Positions 25,523 through 34,300 of a stretch of 51,506 nucleotides of DNA are shown piece by piece. The position numbers and the translations under genes are program-made. The notes beneath the pieces are model-generated. The model was not told the DNA's origin, searched no databases, and saw only the letters and a program-made list of their open reading frames with translations. Each line of letters begins with the position of its first letter. Position 1 is the stretch's first letter. Source of the stretch: an uncultured Gammaproteobacteria bacterium (GTDB taxonomy: Bacteria; Pseudomonadota; Gammaproteobacteria; Xanthomonadales; Xanthomonadaceae); NCBI GenBank assembly GCA_903942465.1, contig CAJAPA010000064.1:1-51506 (forward strand), given 5' to 3'.

Positions 25523-26787
25523 TTTACAGCAACGACTATGCCGATCAGCTCGACCGTACTGATTCATTAGCCTCGTTCCGCGACCGCTTTCATATCCCGA
25601 AGCACGCGAATGGTGATCAAATTTATCTGTGCGGAAACTCTCTTGGCCTTCAACCCAAAAGCGTAAAGGCTGCGCTTCAGCAGGAGCTGAATGACTGGGC
25701 GGCGTTTGGCGTCGAGGGCCATTTCCATGCCAAGCACCCATGGATGCCCTATCACGGCGAACTGCGGGATCTGCTCGCGGAAAATGTCGGTGCCAGGCCG
25801 GTTGAGGTCGTGGCCATGAATTCCTTGACCGTCAATCTCCACTTATTGATGGTCAGTTTCTACCGGCCGAAAGCCGAGCGCGCGGCAATCGTCATCGAAC
25901 AGGGCGCATTCCCCTCCGACCGTTACGCCGTCGAATCCCAAATCCGCTTCCATGGCTTCGACCCGGCCGAGTGCCTGATCGAAATCGCTGCCGATACGGA
26001 TACCGGACTGATTCCGACAGATGCCCTGGAAAACTGCCTGCGTGAACACGGCCACCGCGTGGCCCTGATTCTGTGGCCCGGCGTGCAGTACCGTTCCGGT
26101 CAGGCCTTCGATCTGAAGGCCGTGACTGAACTTGGCCACTTCCATGGTTGCCAGGTCGGCTTCGATCTGGCGCATGCTGCCGGCAATCTGCCCTTGCATC
26201 TGCATGATTCCGGCGCGGATTTCGCGGCCTGGTGCAGCTACAAATATCTGAACTCCGGCCCGGGCGCCATCGCCGGCGCTTTCGTGCACGAGCGTCATGC
26301 ACAGTCGGTACTGCCAAGGTTCAATGGCTGGTGGGGCCATCATCAGGACACCCGTTTCCAGATGGGGCCGGAATTCAAAGGCACGCCCGGCGCCGAAGGG
26401 TGGCAGCTCAGCAATCCGCCGATTTTCGCCATGGCGCCGATGCGCGCTTCCCTGGAAATCTTCCATGAAGCCGGAATGCCGGCCTTGCGGCGCAAATCTC
26501 TCGCGCTTACCGCATACCTGGAAGCCCTCATCCGACAGGAGCTCGACGATGTGCTTCGCAGTGTCACCCCCGTCGACCCCGAGCAGCGCGGATGCCAGTT
26601 GAGTTTGCAGGTACGCGCCGGGCGCGATGCCGGACGCCGGCTTTTTGAACACCTCATGAAGTCCGGCGTCATCGGCGACTGGCGGGAGCCGGACGTCATC
26701 CGCCTATCGCCGACACCGCTTTACAACCGTTTCAGTGACTGCCTCGGCGCGGTTCGCTGTATCAAACAATGGGCGGGTTCAGCATGA
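25519..26787 (+). CDS. kynU: kynureninase
   Basis: A PLP enzyme cleaving L-kynurenine or 3-hydroxykynurenine to (3-hydroxy)anthranilate and alanine. The protein has 422 residues. Seen: CGNSLGLQPK (38-47), NSLTVNLHLLM, FDLAHAAGN, and the Schiff-base lysine K242 in CSYKYLNSGPG. It overlaps the ACMSD stop by ATGA and its own stop overlaps the kmo ATG in the same way. With kmo directly downstream, 3-hydroxykynurenine is the likely substrate, feeding the dioxygenase encoded upstream. Confidence 0.97.
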   Translation: MIYSNDYADQLDRTDSLASFRDRFHIPKHANGDQIYLCGNSLGLQPKSVKAALQQELNDWAAFGVEGHFHAKHPWMPYHGELRDLLAENVGARPVEVVAMNSLTVNLHLLMVSFYRPKAERAAIVIEQGAFPSDRYAVESQIRFHGFDPAECLIEIAADTDTGLIPTDALENCLREHGHRVALILWPGVQYRSGQAFDLKAVTELGHFHGCQVGFDLAHAAGNLPLHLHDSGADFAAWCSYKYLNSGPGAIAGAFVHERHAQSVLPRFNGWWGHHQDTRFQMGPEFKGTPGAEGWQLSNPPIFAMAPMRASLEIFHEAGMPALRRKSLALTAYLEALIRQELDDVLRSVTPVDPEQRGCQLSLQVRAGRDAGRRLFEHLMKSGVIGDWREPDVIRLSPTPLYNRFSDCLGAVRCIKQWAGSA

Positions 26788-28130
26788 AGCAGCAGACGAT
26801 CCACATCGCCGGTGCGGGTCTTGCAGGCGCCCTGCTCGCCATCCTGCTGGTCCAGAAAGGCCATACCGTACGCATCTATGAAAAACGTCCGGATCCGCGT
26901 AAAGCAGGCGTCGAGGGTGGCCGATCGATCAATCTGGCTCTAGCCTATCGCGGTCTGTATGCCCTGCAGCAGGCCGGACTCGATGACGAGGTGATGCCGC
27001 AGGTGGTCATGATGCGCGGGCGCATGGTCCATGATGTTTCGGGCAATACCCATTTCCTGCGCTATGGCAAGGACGACTCGGAAGTGATCTGGTCGGTCCA
27101 CCGTGGCCGCCTGAATCTTGCGCTGATTGAGGCCGCTGAAAAACAGGGCGTCACCGTGTATTTCAATGCCCGTATCGCTGATATCGACCTGGAACGCAAT
27201 ACGCTGCGCATCGACTATCTTGACCACAGCGAAACCGAACCATTTGAACGCCTGATCGGGGCCGACGGCGCCGGATCGGCCGTGCGCCGGGTGCTGGCCG
27301 ACAAGGGCCTGGTTCAAGAACATCTGGCGTCGCTGGGCCACAATTACCGTGAGCTGGAAATCGCTCCGGATGCACATGGCGATTTCAAACTGGACGGCAA
27401 CAGTCTTCATATCTGGCCGCGTGGCGGCTATATGTGCATCGCCCTGCCGAATACCGAAAAGACCTTTACCGTCACCCTTTTCCTGCCAGCCGAGGGCAAT
27501 CCGGGCTTCGACAAGATCCGGGATCCGGCACAGGCCCGGCAGTTCTTCTCCGACGTCTTTCCGGATGCGCTCGACAAAATCGCTGACTTCGACTACGACT
27601 GGCAGCATAATCCGGAGAGCGCACTGGCGACGCTGACACTCGACACCTGGCACCATGGCGAACGTATCGTTCTAATCGGCGATGCCGCGCATGCCATGGT
27701 ACCGTTCCACGGCCAAGGCATGAACTGCGCCTTCGAGGACTGTCTGGCATTAGTCGATGCCATCGAGAATGCAGAAAACTGGAATACTGCCATTAGCACC
27801 TACGAGACGGCCCGACGCGAAAACGCCGCTGCCATCCAGACCATGGCGTTGGAAAACTACGTGGAGATGCGAGACAAAGTCGATGACAGCCGTTTCCTGC
27901 TGGAAAGAACACTTGAGCGCGAATTGGCCGGCCGCCATCCGGACCGCTTCATTCCCCGTTACAGCATGGTCAGTTTCCAGCGCGTGCCTTATGCCGTTGC
28001 CCTGCACCGCGGCAGGATCCAACGCGGCATCCTCGCACGTCTATGTGAAGGAATTTCCGATATCGCCCAGGTCGATTATGCCTTAGCCTCGGAGATGGTC
28101 CATCGCGAACTCGAGCCCCTGCATGCCTGA
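26784..28130 (+). CDS. kmo: kynurenine 3-monooxygenase
   Basis: An FAD- and NADPH-dependent aromatic hydroxylase that makes 3-hydroxykynurenine. The protein has 448 residues. The FAD motif GAGLAG is at 10-15, followed by YEKRPDPRKAG and GRSINLALAYRG; the second FAD motif is GDAAHAMVPFHGQGMN. The start at 26784 overlaps the kynU stop (ATGA); an in-frame ATG at 26769 gives five extra residues and is less likely. Its stop overlaps the sbcB start by 8 bp. Tryptophan dioxygenase and kynurenine formamidase, needed to make kynurenine, are not in this window. Confidence 0.96.
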   Translation: MKQQTIHIAGAGLAGALLAILLVQKGHTVRIYEKRPDPRKAGVEGGRSINLALAYRGLYALQQAGLDDEVMPQVVMMRGRMVHDVSGNTHFLRYGKDDSEVIWSVHRGRLNLALIEAAEKQGVTVYFNARIADIDLERNTLRIDYLDHSETEPFERLIGADGAGSAVRRVLADKGLVQEHLASLGHNYRELEIAPDAHGDFKLDGNSLHIWPRGGYMCIALPNTEKTFTVTLFLPAEGNPGFDKIRDPAQARQFFSDVFPDALDKIADFDYDWQHNPESALATLTLDTWHHGERIVLIGDAAHAMVPFHGQGMNCAFEDCLALVDAIENAENWNTAISTYETARRENAAAIQTMALENYVEMRDKVDDSRFLLERTLERELAGRHPDRFIPRYSMVSFQRVPYAVALHRGRIQRGILARLCEGISDIAQVDYALASEMVHRELEPLHA

Positions 28131-29547
28131 AAGCTTCCTCTGGTACGATCTTGAAACCTTCGGCCGCAGCCCGCGCAACAGCCGGATCTCCCAGTTCGCC
28201 GCCATCCGTACCGACTCGGATTTGAATCCGATCGGCGAACCGGTATCCTTGTTCTGCCGCCCGGCCGATGATTTTCTGCCCGAACCGGAAGCGGCCCTCA
28301 TCACCGGAATAACCCCACAGCATGCCCTCGCCGCCGGGCTGTGCGAAGCCGAGTTCATGGCGGTTCTGCACGCACAATTCAGCCAGCCTGGCACCTGTTC
28401 ACTCGGCTACAACTCGATCCGGTTTGATGACGAATTCATCCGTTTCGGACTGTACCGGAATTTCTTCGATGCCTACGAGCGCGAATATGCCGGCGGCAAC
28501 TCCCGCTGGGACCTGCTCGATGTCATGCGCATGCTCTATGCGATGCGCCCGGAGGGGCTGCAATGGCCGCTGCGCGAGGATGGACTGCCGAGCTTCAAAC
28601 TGGAAGATCTGGCCAAAGCCAACGATTGCTTCGAAGGCGAAGCCCATGAGGCGCTTTCGGATGTACGCAGCCTGATCAACCTGGCGCGACGGGCCAAAGC
28701 CGCGCAACCGAGGCTATGGGATTACGCACTGAAGCTCCGTGACAAGGAATTCGTGGCCGGCATCATTGCTCCGCACAAACGCCAGGCGGTGCTGCATGTG
28801 TCGGGCCAGTTTTCCGCAGAGCGGGCCTGCAGCGCATTGATGCTGCCGCTGATGCCGCATCCCTTGATCAAGAACCGGGTGGTCGCCGTGGAGCTGGCGC
28901 CGGAAGCCCTGAAACTTCTGCATTACACGCCCGAAGAAATCGCCAGCAACATTTTTACCAAACGCAGCCTGCTGCCGGAAGGTGAAAGCCGCATCGGCAT
29001 CAAGGAAATCCAGCACAACCACTGCCCGGTGGTCGTCGCCCTGCAGTCCTTGAGTGAAGCCGAACTGGCCCGATGGAGCATTGATGCCGAACGCCTCAAG
29101 CTTGATATTGCCACTGCCGACGCAGTCCATGTCGAGCTTCTGGCGCATTCCGACATCATTACTGACAAGTTGGCAAAGGTTTTCAGCCGTCCGCGTAGTG
29201 GCGAACCGGCCGATCCGGATGCTGCACTCTACGACGGATTCATTGAACGCGCTGACAAGGTGAAATTCGGAAAAGCACGCTCCAGCATGGGCCGCGATCC
29301 CCTCGTCTTCATTGATCCGCGCCTGAGTGAACTGTACTTCCGCTACAAGGCGCGAAACTGGCCGGAATCGATGACCGGCGACGAGTCGGTTCAATGGCGG
29401 GACTTCCGGAAAAGCCGGCTGACGCCGGAAGCGCTGGCCGATTACACGCAGCAATGCCTCACACTGGCCGAAGCTCATCCCGACAAAGCCGGGGTCATAC
29501 GGGCATTGATCGACTGGGCAGAACAGATCTCTCCGGCAAAGGTATGA
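28123..29547 (+). CDS. sbcB: exodeoxyribonuclease I
   Basis: A processive 3'-5' single-strand DNA exonuclease used in mismatch repair and recombination. The protein has 474 residues, one less than E. coli ExoI. The DEDDh active site is visible: WYDLETFG (D and E), NSIRFDDEF (D) and HEALSDV (H, D). The ExoI SH3-like and helical C-terminal parts follow, with RNWPESM and WRDFRKSRLT. The ATG lies within the kmo stop region (8-bp overlap), so a DNA repair gene is translationally coupled to a catabolic operon. Confidence 0.96.
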   Translation: MPESFLWYDLETFGRSPRNSRISQFAAIRTDSDLNPIGEPVSLFCRPADDFLPEPEAALITGITPQHALAAGLCEAEFMAVLHAQFSQPGTCSLGYNSIRFDDEFIRFGLYRNFFDAYEREYAGGNSRWDLLDVMRMLYAMRPEGLQWPLREDGLPSFKLEDLAKANDCFEGEAHEALSDVRSLINLARRAKAAQPRLWDYALKLRDKEFVAGIIAPHKRQAVLHVSGQFSAERACSALMLPLMPHPLIKNRVVAVELAPEALKLLHYTPEEIASNIFTKRSLLPEGESRIGIKEIQHNHCPVVVALQSLSEAELARWSIDAERLKLDIATADAVHVELLAHSDIITDKLAKVFSRPRSGEPADPDAALYDGFIERADKVKFGKARSSMGRDPLVFIDPRLSELYFRYKARNWPESMTGDESVQWRDFRKSRLTPEALADYTQQCLTLAEAHPDKAGVIRALIDWAEQISPAKV

Positions 29548-29602
29548 AGCACCGAGAGTGCTCAGCTATCCGGACCTAAGCCCCATCAAAAATTTATTTC
29601 AA

Positions 29603-30529
29603 TCATTGATTATTCGATACGCCATGGGGGACATGGCCTGCCGCGACATGTTGCCGGGCACTGTCGATGTTGTGGCTGGAATCATCGAAAAACAAATCGG
29701 CACCGAAGGCTTCCAGAAATGGGCCTTTATCCCTGCCGCCCAGAAACAGGGATTCATCCAGGCGGACGCCCCACTGACGCAGAGTCAAAATCACCCGTTT
29801 ATGGGCCGGTGCCGAGCGCGCCGTCACCAAGGCCGTCCGGATCGGACTGGATTGTACCGGGAAACATTCCTGCAGATCATGCAATGCGGAAAGGAACCCC
29901 TTGAAAGGCCCGCCTGAAAGCGGCTCGTAGGCGCGGGCCGCTTCATGCGCATGAAAAGCGGCAAGGCCGCTCTCTTGGGAAACACGCTCGGACTCATCAC
30001 CGAAAATAACAGCGTCGCCATCGAAGGCGATGCGCAATTCCGGGTGCAGTTGTTCGGCGGCAACTGCAGGCAAAATGGTGGCGGCGGCAATGCCGTGTTC
30101 CAGCGCAGACCTCACGGAATCGGGATTGGCTGAAAGAAAAAGTTGCGCGCCAAAGGGCTGGATATAGGGATAGACCTCGGCACCGCTGGTGAAAACCGCC
30201 CGGGTGATTTTCAAGCCGTAGTGTTCAATCGAATTGAAAATGCGCAGACCGGTATCGGAACTGTTGCGTGAAAGCAGAATGACTTCCACCCGTGGGTGAG
30301 CCGGATCGGCGCCGGCATTCAGGGCCAGAAGCTTCTGGACCAAGGGAAATGCGATCCCCTGGGGAAGGGTGTCGTTCTCGTGTTTGCGCTGGTATTCCGC
30401 GTAGGCATCGATGCCCTCGGCTTCAAACACCTGATGGCCGTCTTCCAGATGAAACAAAGCGCGTGCTGTGATGGCCACCACTAACGACGCGGGGGCTTGG
30501 TTCGAATGCGAGGTCGGTTGGCCGTTCAT
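29603..30529 (-). CDS. cytosolic 5'-nucleotidase, type I family
   Basis: A 308-residue HAD-like phosphatase related to the mammalian cytosolic 5'-nucleotidase I, which removes phosphate from AMP and other nucleoside monophosphates. Seen: VVAITARALFHLEDGHQVFE near residue 17, the GIAFPLVQKLLALN block, VEVILLSRNSSDTGLRIFNS (about 81-100), and the acidic FDGDAVIFGDESE and FFDDSSHN blocks. The start ATG at 30529 lies 39 bp after the nadK stop on the same strand, so the two may be co-transcribed and jointly tune nucleotide/NAD metabolism; that link is inference. It is convergent with sbcB. Confidence 0.85.
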   Translation of the reverse strand: MNGQPTSHSNQAPASLVVAITARALFHLEDGHQVFEAEGIDAYAEYQRKHENDTLPQGIAFPLVQKLLALNAGADPAHPRVEVILLSRNSSDTGLRIFNSIEHYGLKITRAVFTSGAEVYPYIQPFGAQLFLSANPDSVRSALEHGIAAATILPAVAAEQLHPELRIAFDGDAVIFGDESERVSQESGLAAFHAHEAARAYEPLSGGPFKGFLSALHDLQECFPVQSSPIRTALVTARSAPAHKRVILTLRQWGVRLDESLFLGGRDKGPFLEAFGADLFFDDSSHNIDSARQHVAAGHVPHGVSNNQ

Positions 30530-30568
30530 GATGCCAGTATGGGCTAAGGAAGTCTCATTTACCGAGAT

Positions 30569-31357
30569 TCAGGTGACAAATTGTTCATTGAGAATGCGGT
30601 CATCGAGATTGTGCTCGGGGTCGAACAGCAGACGCACGGTGTTCTCATTGCCTTCACGGATGCTGACTTCAATGACATCCCGAACCTCGTGGGAGTCGGC
30701 AGTAACGCTAACCGGTCGTTTGTAGGGGTCGAGCACGCGAATCCGGACCAAGGTGTCGGCACGCAGGATGGCGCCGCGCCAGCGCCGCGGCCGGAAGGGT
30801 GCGATGGGGGTCAACGCAATGACTGCAGATCCAAGCGGCAATATCGGACCCATGGCCGAGAAGTTATAGGCCGTGCTGCCGGCCGGTGTTGCCACCAGAA
30901 TGCCGTCGCACACCAGTTCTTCGAGCCGGACCTGGCCGTTCAATGAAACTTCCAGCTGGGCGGCCTGGCGCGTTTGACGCAGCAAGGAGACTTCGTTGTA
31001 GGCCAGAAAACGGTAACGCATTCCGGCCTCGGTCAAGGCTTCCATCTCAAGCGGCTTCAATGTGCTGCATTCGGCGTTGCGGAGCCGTTCCAGCAGGCCT
31101 TCCGGGCGGTAATGGTTCATCAGGAACCCGACGCTGCCCAGTTTCATGCCGAATACCGGAAGCGACAAAGAAGCGAACCGGTGCAATGTCGAAAGCATGA
31201 AGCCGTCACCGCCCAGCGCACAGATGACATCTGCCGATTCGGGCGGACATTGGCCATATGCGCTGATTAAAGCCTGCAATGCATCCTGTGCCCCGGCTAC
31301 GGGACTGGCGACGAAAGCGATGTTCGGCGGATCGGAAAGCTTCACAGGCGGCTCCAT
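30569..31357 (-). CDS. nadK: NAD kinase
   Basis: An ATP-dependent kinase making NADP from NAD. The protein has 262 residues. The catalytic GGDG motif is at 49-52, the substrate NE pair at N121-E122, and PAGSTAY (158-164) replaces the more usual PTGSTAY. It is somewhat shorter at the N-terminus than E. coli NadK (292) but complete in the core. The ATG at 31357 has no clear Shine-Dalgarno; a perfect 10-bp hairpin occupies the space just upstream, which may affect translation. It follows gdhB with a 39-bp gap on the same strand. Confidence 0.93.
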   Translation of the reverse strand: MEPPVKLSDPPNIAFVASPVAGAQDALQALISAYGQCPPESADVICALGGDGFMLSTLHRFASLSLPVFGMKLGSVGFLMNHYRPEGLLERLRNAECSTLKPLEMEALTEAGMRYRFLAYNEVSLLRQTRQAAQLEVSLNGQVRLEELVCDGILVATPAGSTAYNFSAMGPILPLGSAVIALTPIAPFRPRRWRGAILRADTLVRIRVLDPYKRPVSVTADSHEVRDVIEVSIREGNENTVRLLFDPEHNLDDRILNEQFVT

Positions 31358-31364
31358 GGCGCTA

Positions 31365-31390
31365 CGGGCACATCATAACCGATGTGCCCG
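31365..31390 (-). promoter_or_regulatory. perfect 10-bp stem-loop between gdhB and nadK
   Basis: CGGGCACATC and GATGTGCCCG pair completely around a 6-nt loop. The hairpin begins 6 bp after the gdhB stop and ends 7 bp before the nadK ATG. It lacks a U-run, so it is not a standard intrinsic terminator; it could be a transcript 3'-end stabiliser or could occlude nadK initiation. Confidence 0.6.
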
Positions 31391-31396
31391 GCCATA

Positions 31397-34300
31397 TCAG
31401 CGCACGCCGGTGGAGGCAATCTGCGCCAGACGACGGACGGCCACCGACAGGGTCGGAAAGTCCATCTCGCTCAAGGAGCGCATGTCGGTGAACATGCCCA
31501 GCGTGTACTTCAGGGCCGCATCATCCCGCGACAGCCAGGAGCTGACCCAGTCGGCCGGTGATTTACCGGCGGTAGCTGTGGCCAGAACCGTACTGACCAG
31601 CTGACGCTGCTGGGCCTGAAGCTCATCACGGAGTACTCCCCGGGCCTGCGCCTGCCAACGTCCCGTCACCGGAAGCAGCTCGACATTTTCCATCAGCCAA
31701 TTGATGTGCAGGGCATCGCTGAGCGCGAAATGCGCCTGCGCAACCGCCATGACCGGCTGCTTCTCGAGCAGGCTAAGCTCGATGATGTCCATCGCCGAGT
31801 TCAGGTAAGGCAGAGCCGCCAGGAAATGTGCCAGTCGGTCCGACATGCCAAGCTTGGAAAGACGGCTGAATTCCGCTTGGAACGCCGACTTGTCGCTGGC
31901 GGTCAGTGCCCCCGGCAGCGATTGAAGCAGCGTGCTGAACGGTTCCTGATAACGCTCCACCATGCGCGCGATATCCAACAGCAGACCGGGCAGTGCAATC
32001 AGCCAGCGGGTCAGATTGCGCTGGAGATGCCAGATGCCGGCAAGGGCTTCCAACTGCACGTTTTCACCGACCTTATGGTCAAGCGCGTCGATTTCGGCCC
32101 AGAGCTCACGCGCCAGCATGCTTTCGCGAATGATGGTATAGGCCTTGGCGACCTGCGACGGAGTTTCGCCGGTATCTTCCTGCATGCGCAGGAGGAAGGT
32201 CGAGCCCATGCGATTGACCAGCGAGTTGGTGACGGCAGTGGCGATAATTTCGCGGCGCAGACGGTGGCTGAGCATGTAGCCGGCGTATTTTTCCTGCAGG
32301 GGTTTCGGGAAGTAACGCTGCAGCTCTTTGGACAGAAAGGGATCTTCCGGTACGTCGGATTCCAGAAGCTGATTGAATATGACGATTTTGTCATAGCTCA
32401 GCAGAACCGACAGTTCCGGACGGGTCAGGCCCTGCCCTTTGGCCTTTCGCTCTGCCAGTTCGGCATCGCTGGGCAGAAACTCGATGGCACGGTCGAGCAG
32501 GCCTTCGGCTTCGAGGGTCTGGATGAAGTGCGTGAAAGAACCCAGACGCTGCGCGCTCATCGATTCCATCAGGCTGAGCGCCTGGTTCTGCCGGTAGTTG
32601 TCCACCAGAACCAGTTCACCGACTTCATCGGTCATGCTGGCCAGCAGGGCATTGCGCTGTTCGAGCGTCAGTTCGCCGGCGAGCACGGCAGCGCCGAGCA
32701 GGATTTTAATGTTGACCTCATGGTCGGAAGTATCGACGCCGGCCGAGTTATCGATGAAATCGGTATTGAGCAGGACGCCGTGCTGGGCCGCTTCGATGCG
32801 GCCGCGCTGGGTCATGCCCAGATTGCCGCCCTCGCCCACCATCCGACAACGCAGCTCGCTGCCGCTGACACGCAGGCCGTTGTTGGCACGGTCGCCGCAA
32901 TCGGCATGGGACTCGCCAGTTGATTTGACGTAGGTGCCGATGCCGCCATTCCAGAGCAAATCAACAGGTGCTTTTAGGATGGCATTCATCAGCTGATTCG
33001 GGCTCATTTCCTGGGTATCGGCATCGATATCGAGCGCGGTTTTGATTTCAGGCGTGAGCGGGATTGATTTTGCGCTCCGCGGAAACACGCCGCCGCCTTT
33101 GGAAATCAGCGAGGCATCGTAATCTTCCCAACTCGAACGCGGCAGAGCGAACATGCGCTGGCGCTCGGCGAAAGTCACCGAGGCCTCGGGATTGGGATCA
33201 AGGAAGATGTGACGGTGATCGAACGCAGCCAGCAGACGGATATGGGGCGACAGCAGCATGCCGTTGCCGAACACATCGCCCGACATGTCACCGATGCCCA
33301 CACAGGTGAAATCCTCGGTCTGGCTGTTACGGCCGATGGCGCGGAAGTGTCGTTTGACCGACTCCCAGGCGCCTTTGGCGGTGATGCCCATGCCCTTGTG
33401 GTCGTAGCCGACCGAGCCGCCGGAGGCGAACGCGTCACCGAGCCAAAAACCATGTTCGGCTGAAATGCCGTTGGCGATGTCGGAAAAGGTAGCGGTGCCC
33501 TTGTCGGCAGCGACCACCAGATAGGGGTCATCACCGTCGTGACGGACCACTTGCTGCGGATGCACGATCTGGCCATTGACCAGATTGTCGGTGATATCGA
33601 GCAGACCGTTGATGAAGCGCTTGTAGCAGGCAATGCCTTCGGCCAATACCGCATCGCGATCGCCGCCGGCAGGGGAACGCTTGGCAAAGAAGCCGCCTTT
33701 CGAACCGACCGGAACGATGACGGTGTTTTTGACCATCTGCGCTTTGACCAGACCGAGAACCTCGGTACGGAAATCCTCACGGCGGTCAGACCAACGCAGA
33801 CCGCCACGGGCGACCGGTCCGAAACGCAGGTGTACGCCTTCGACGTAGGGTGAATACACGAAAATTTCGCGGTACGGCACTGGTTTTGGTATGTCCGGAA
33901 CCTGCGATGGGTCGAATTTGAAGCTGAAGTAATCCTTGGTCTTGCCTTGGCGATCTTCGGCCTGATAGAAACTACTGCGTAGCGTGGCTTTGATTACCGA
34001 CGCGAATGCACGCAGAATGCGGTCTTCATCCAGGCTGGCGACTTTGGCCAGCTGCTTGCCGAGGAGTTTATCGACAGCGCCGATCTGCTCATCGCGAGAA
34101 GTCGCCACGAAATTGGCAAGATAACGCTCCGCCGAATCGACGCCCATGCGCTTCAGGGTCGGGGCCAGATCGGCATTGCTGCCGCTGAGGTCCGGATTGA
34201 AACGGGCATCGAACAGCCCGATCAGAATGCGTGCCACTGCCGGATAGCGCTGCATGGTTTCTTCCATGTAGGTCTGCGAAAACGGCACGCCGATCTGCAG

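Noticed and set aside
31706-32923. Open frame of 405 codons opposite the gdhB C-terminal region
   Set aside because: Antisense to the conserved helical part of GdhB, with no sensible product.
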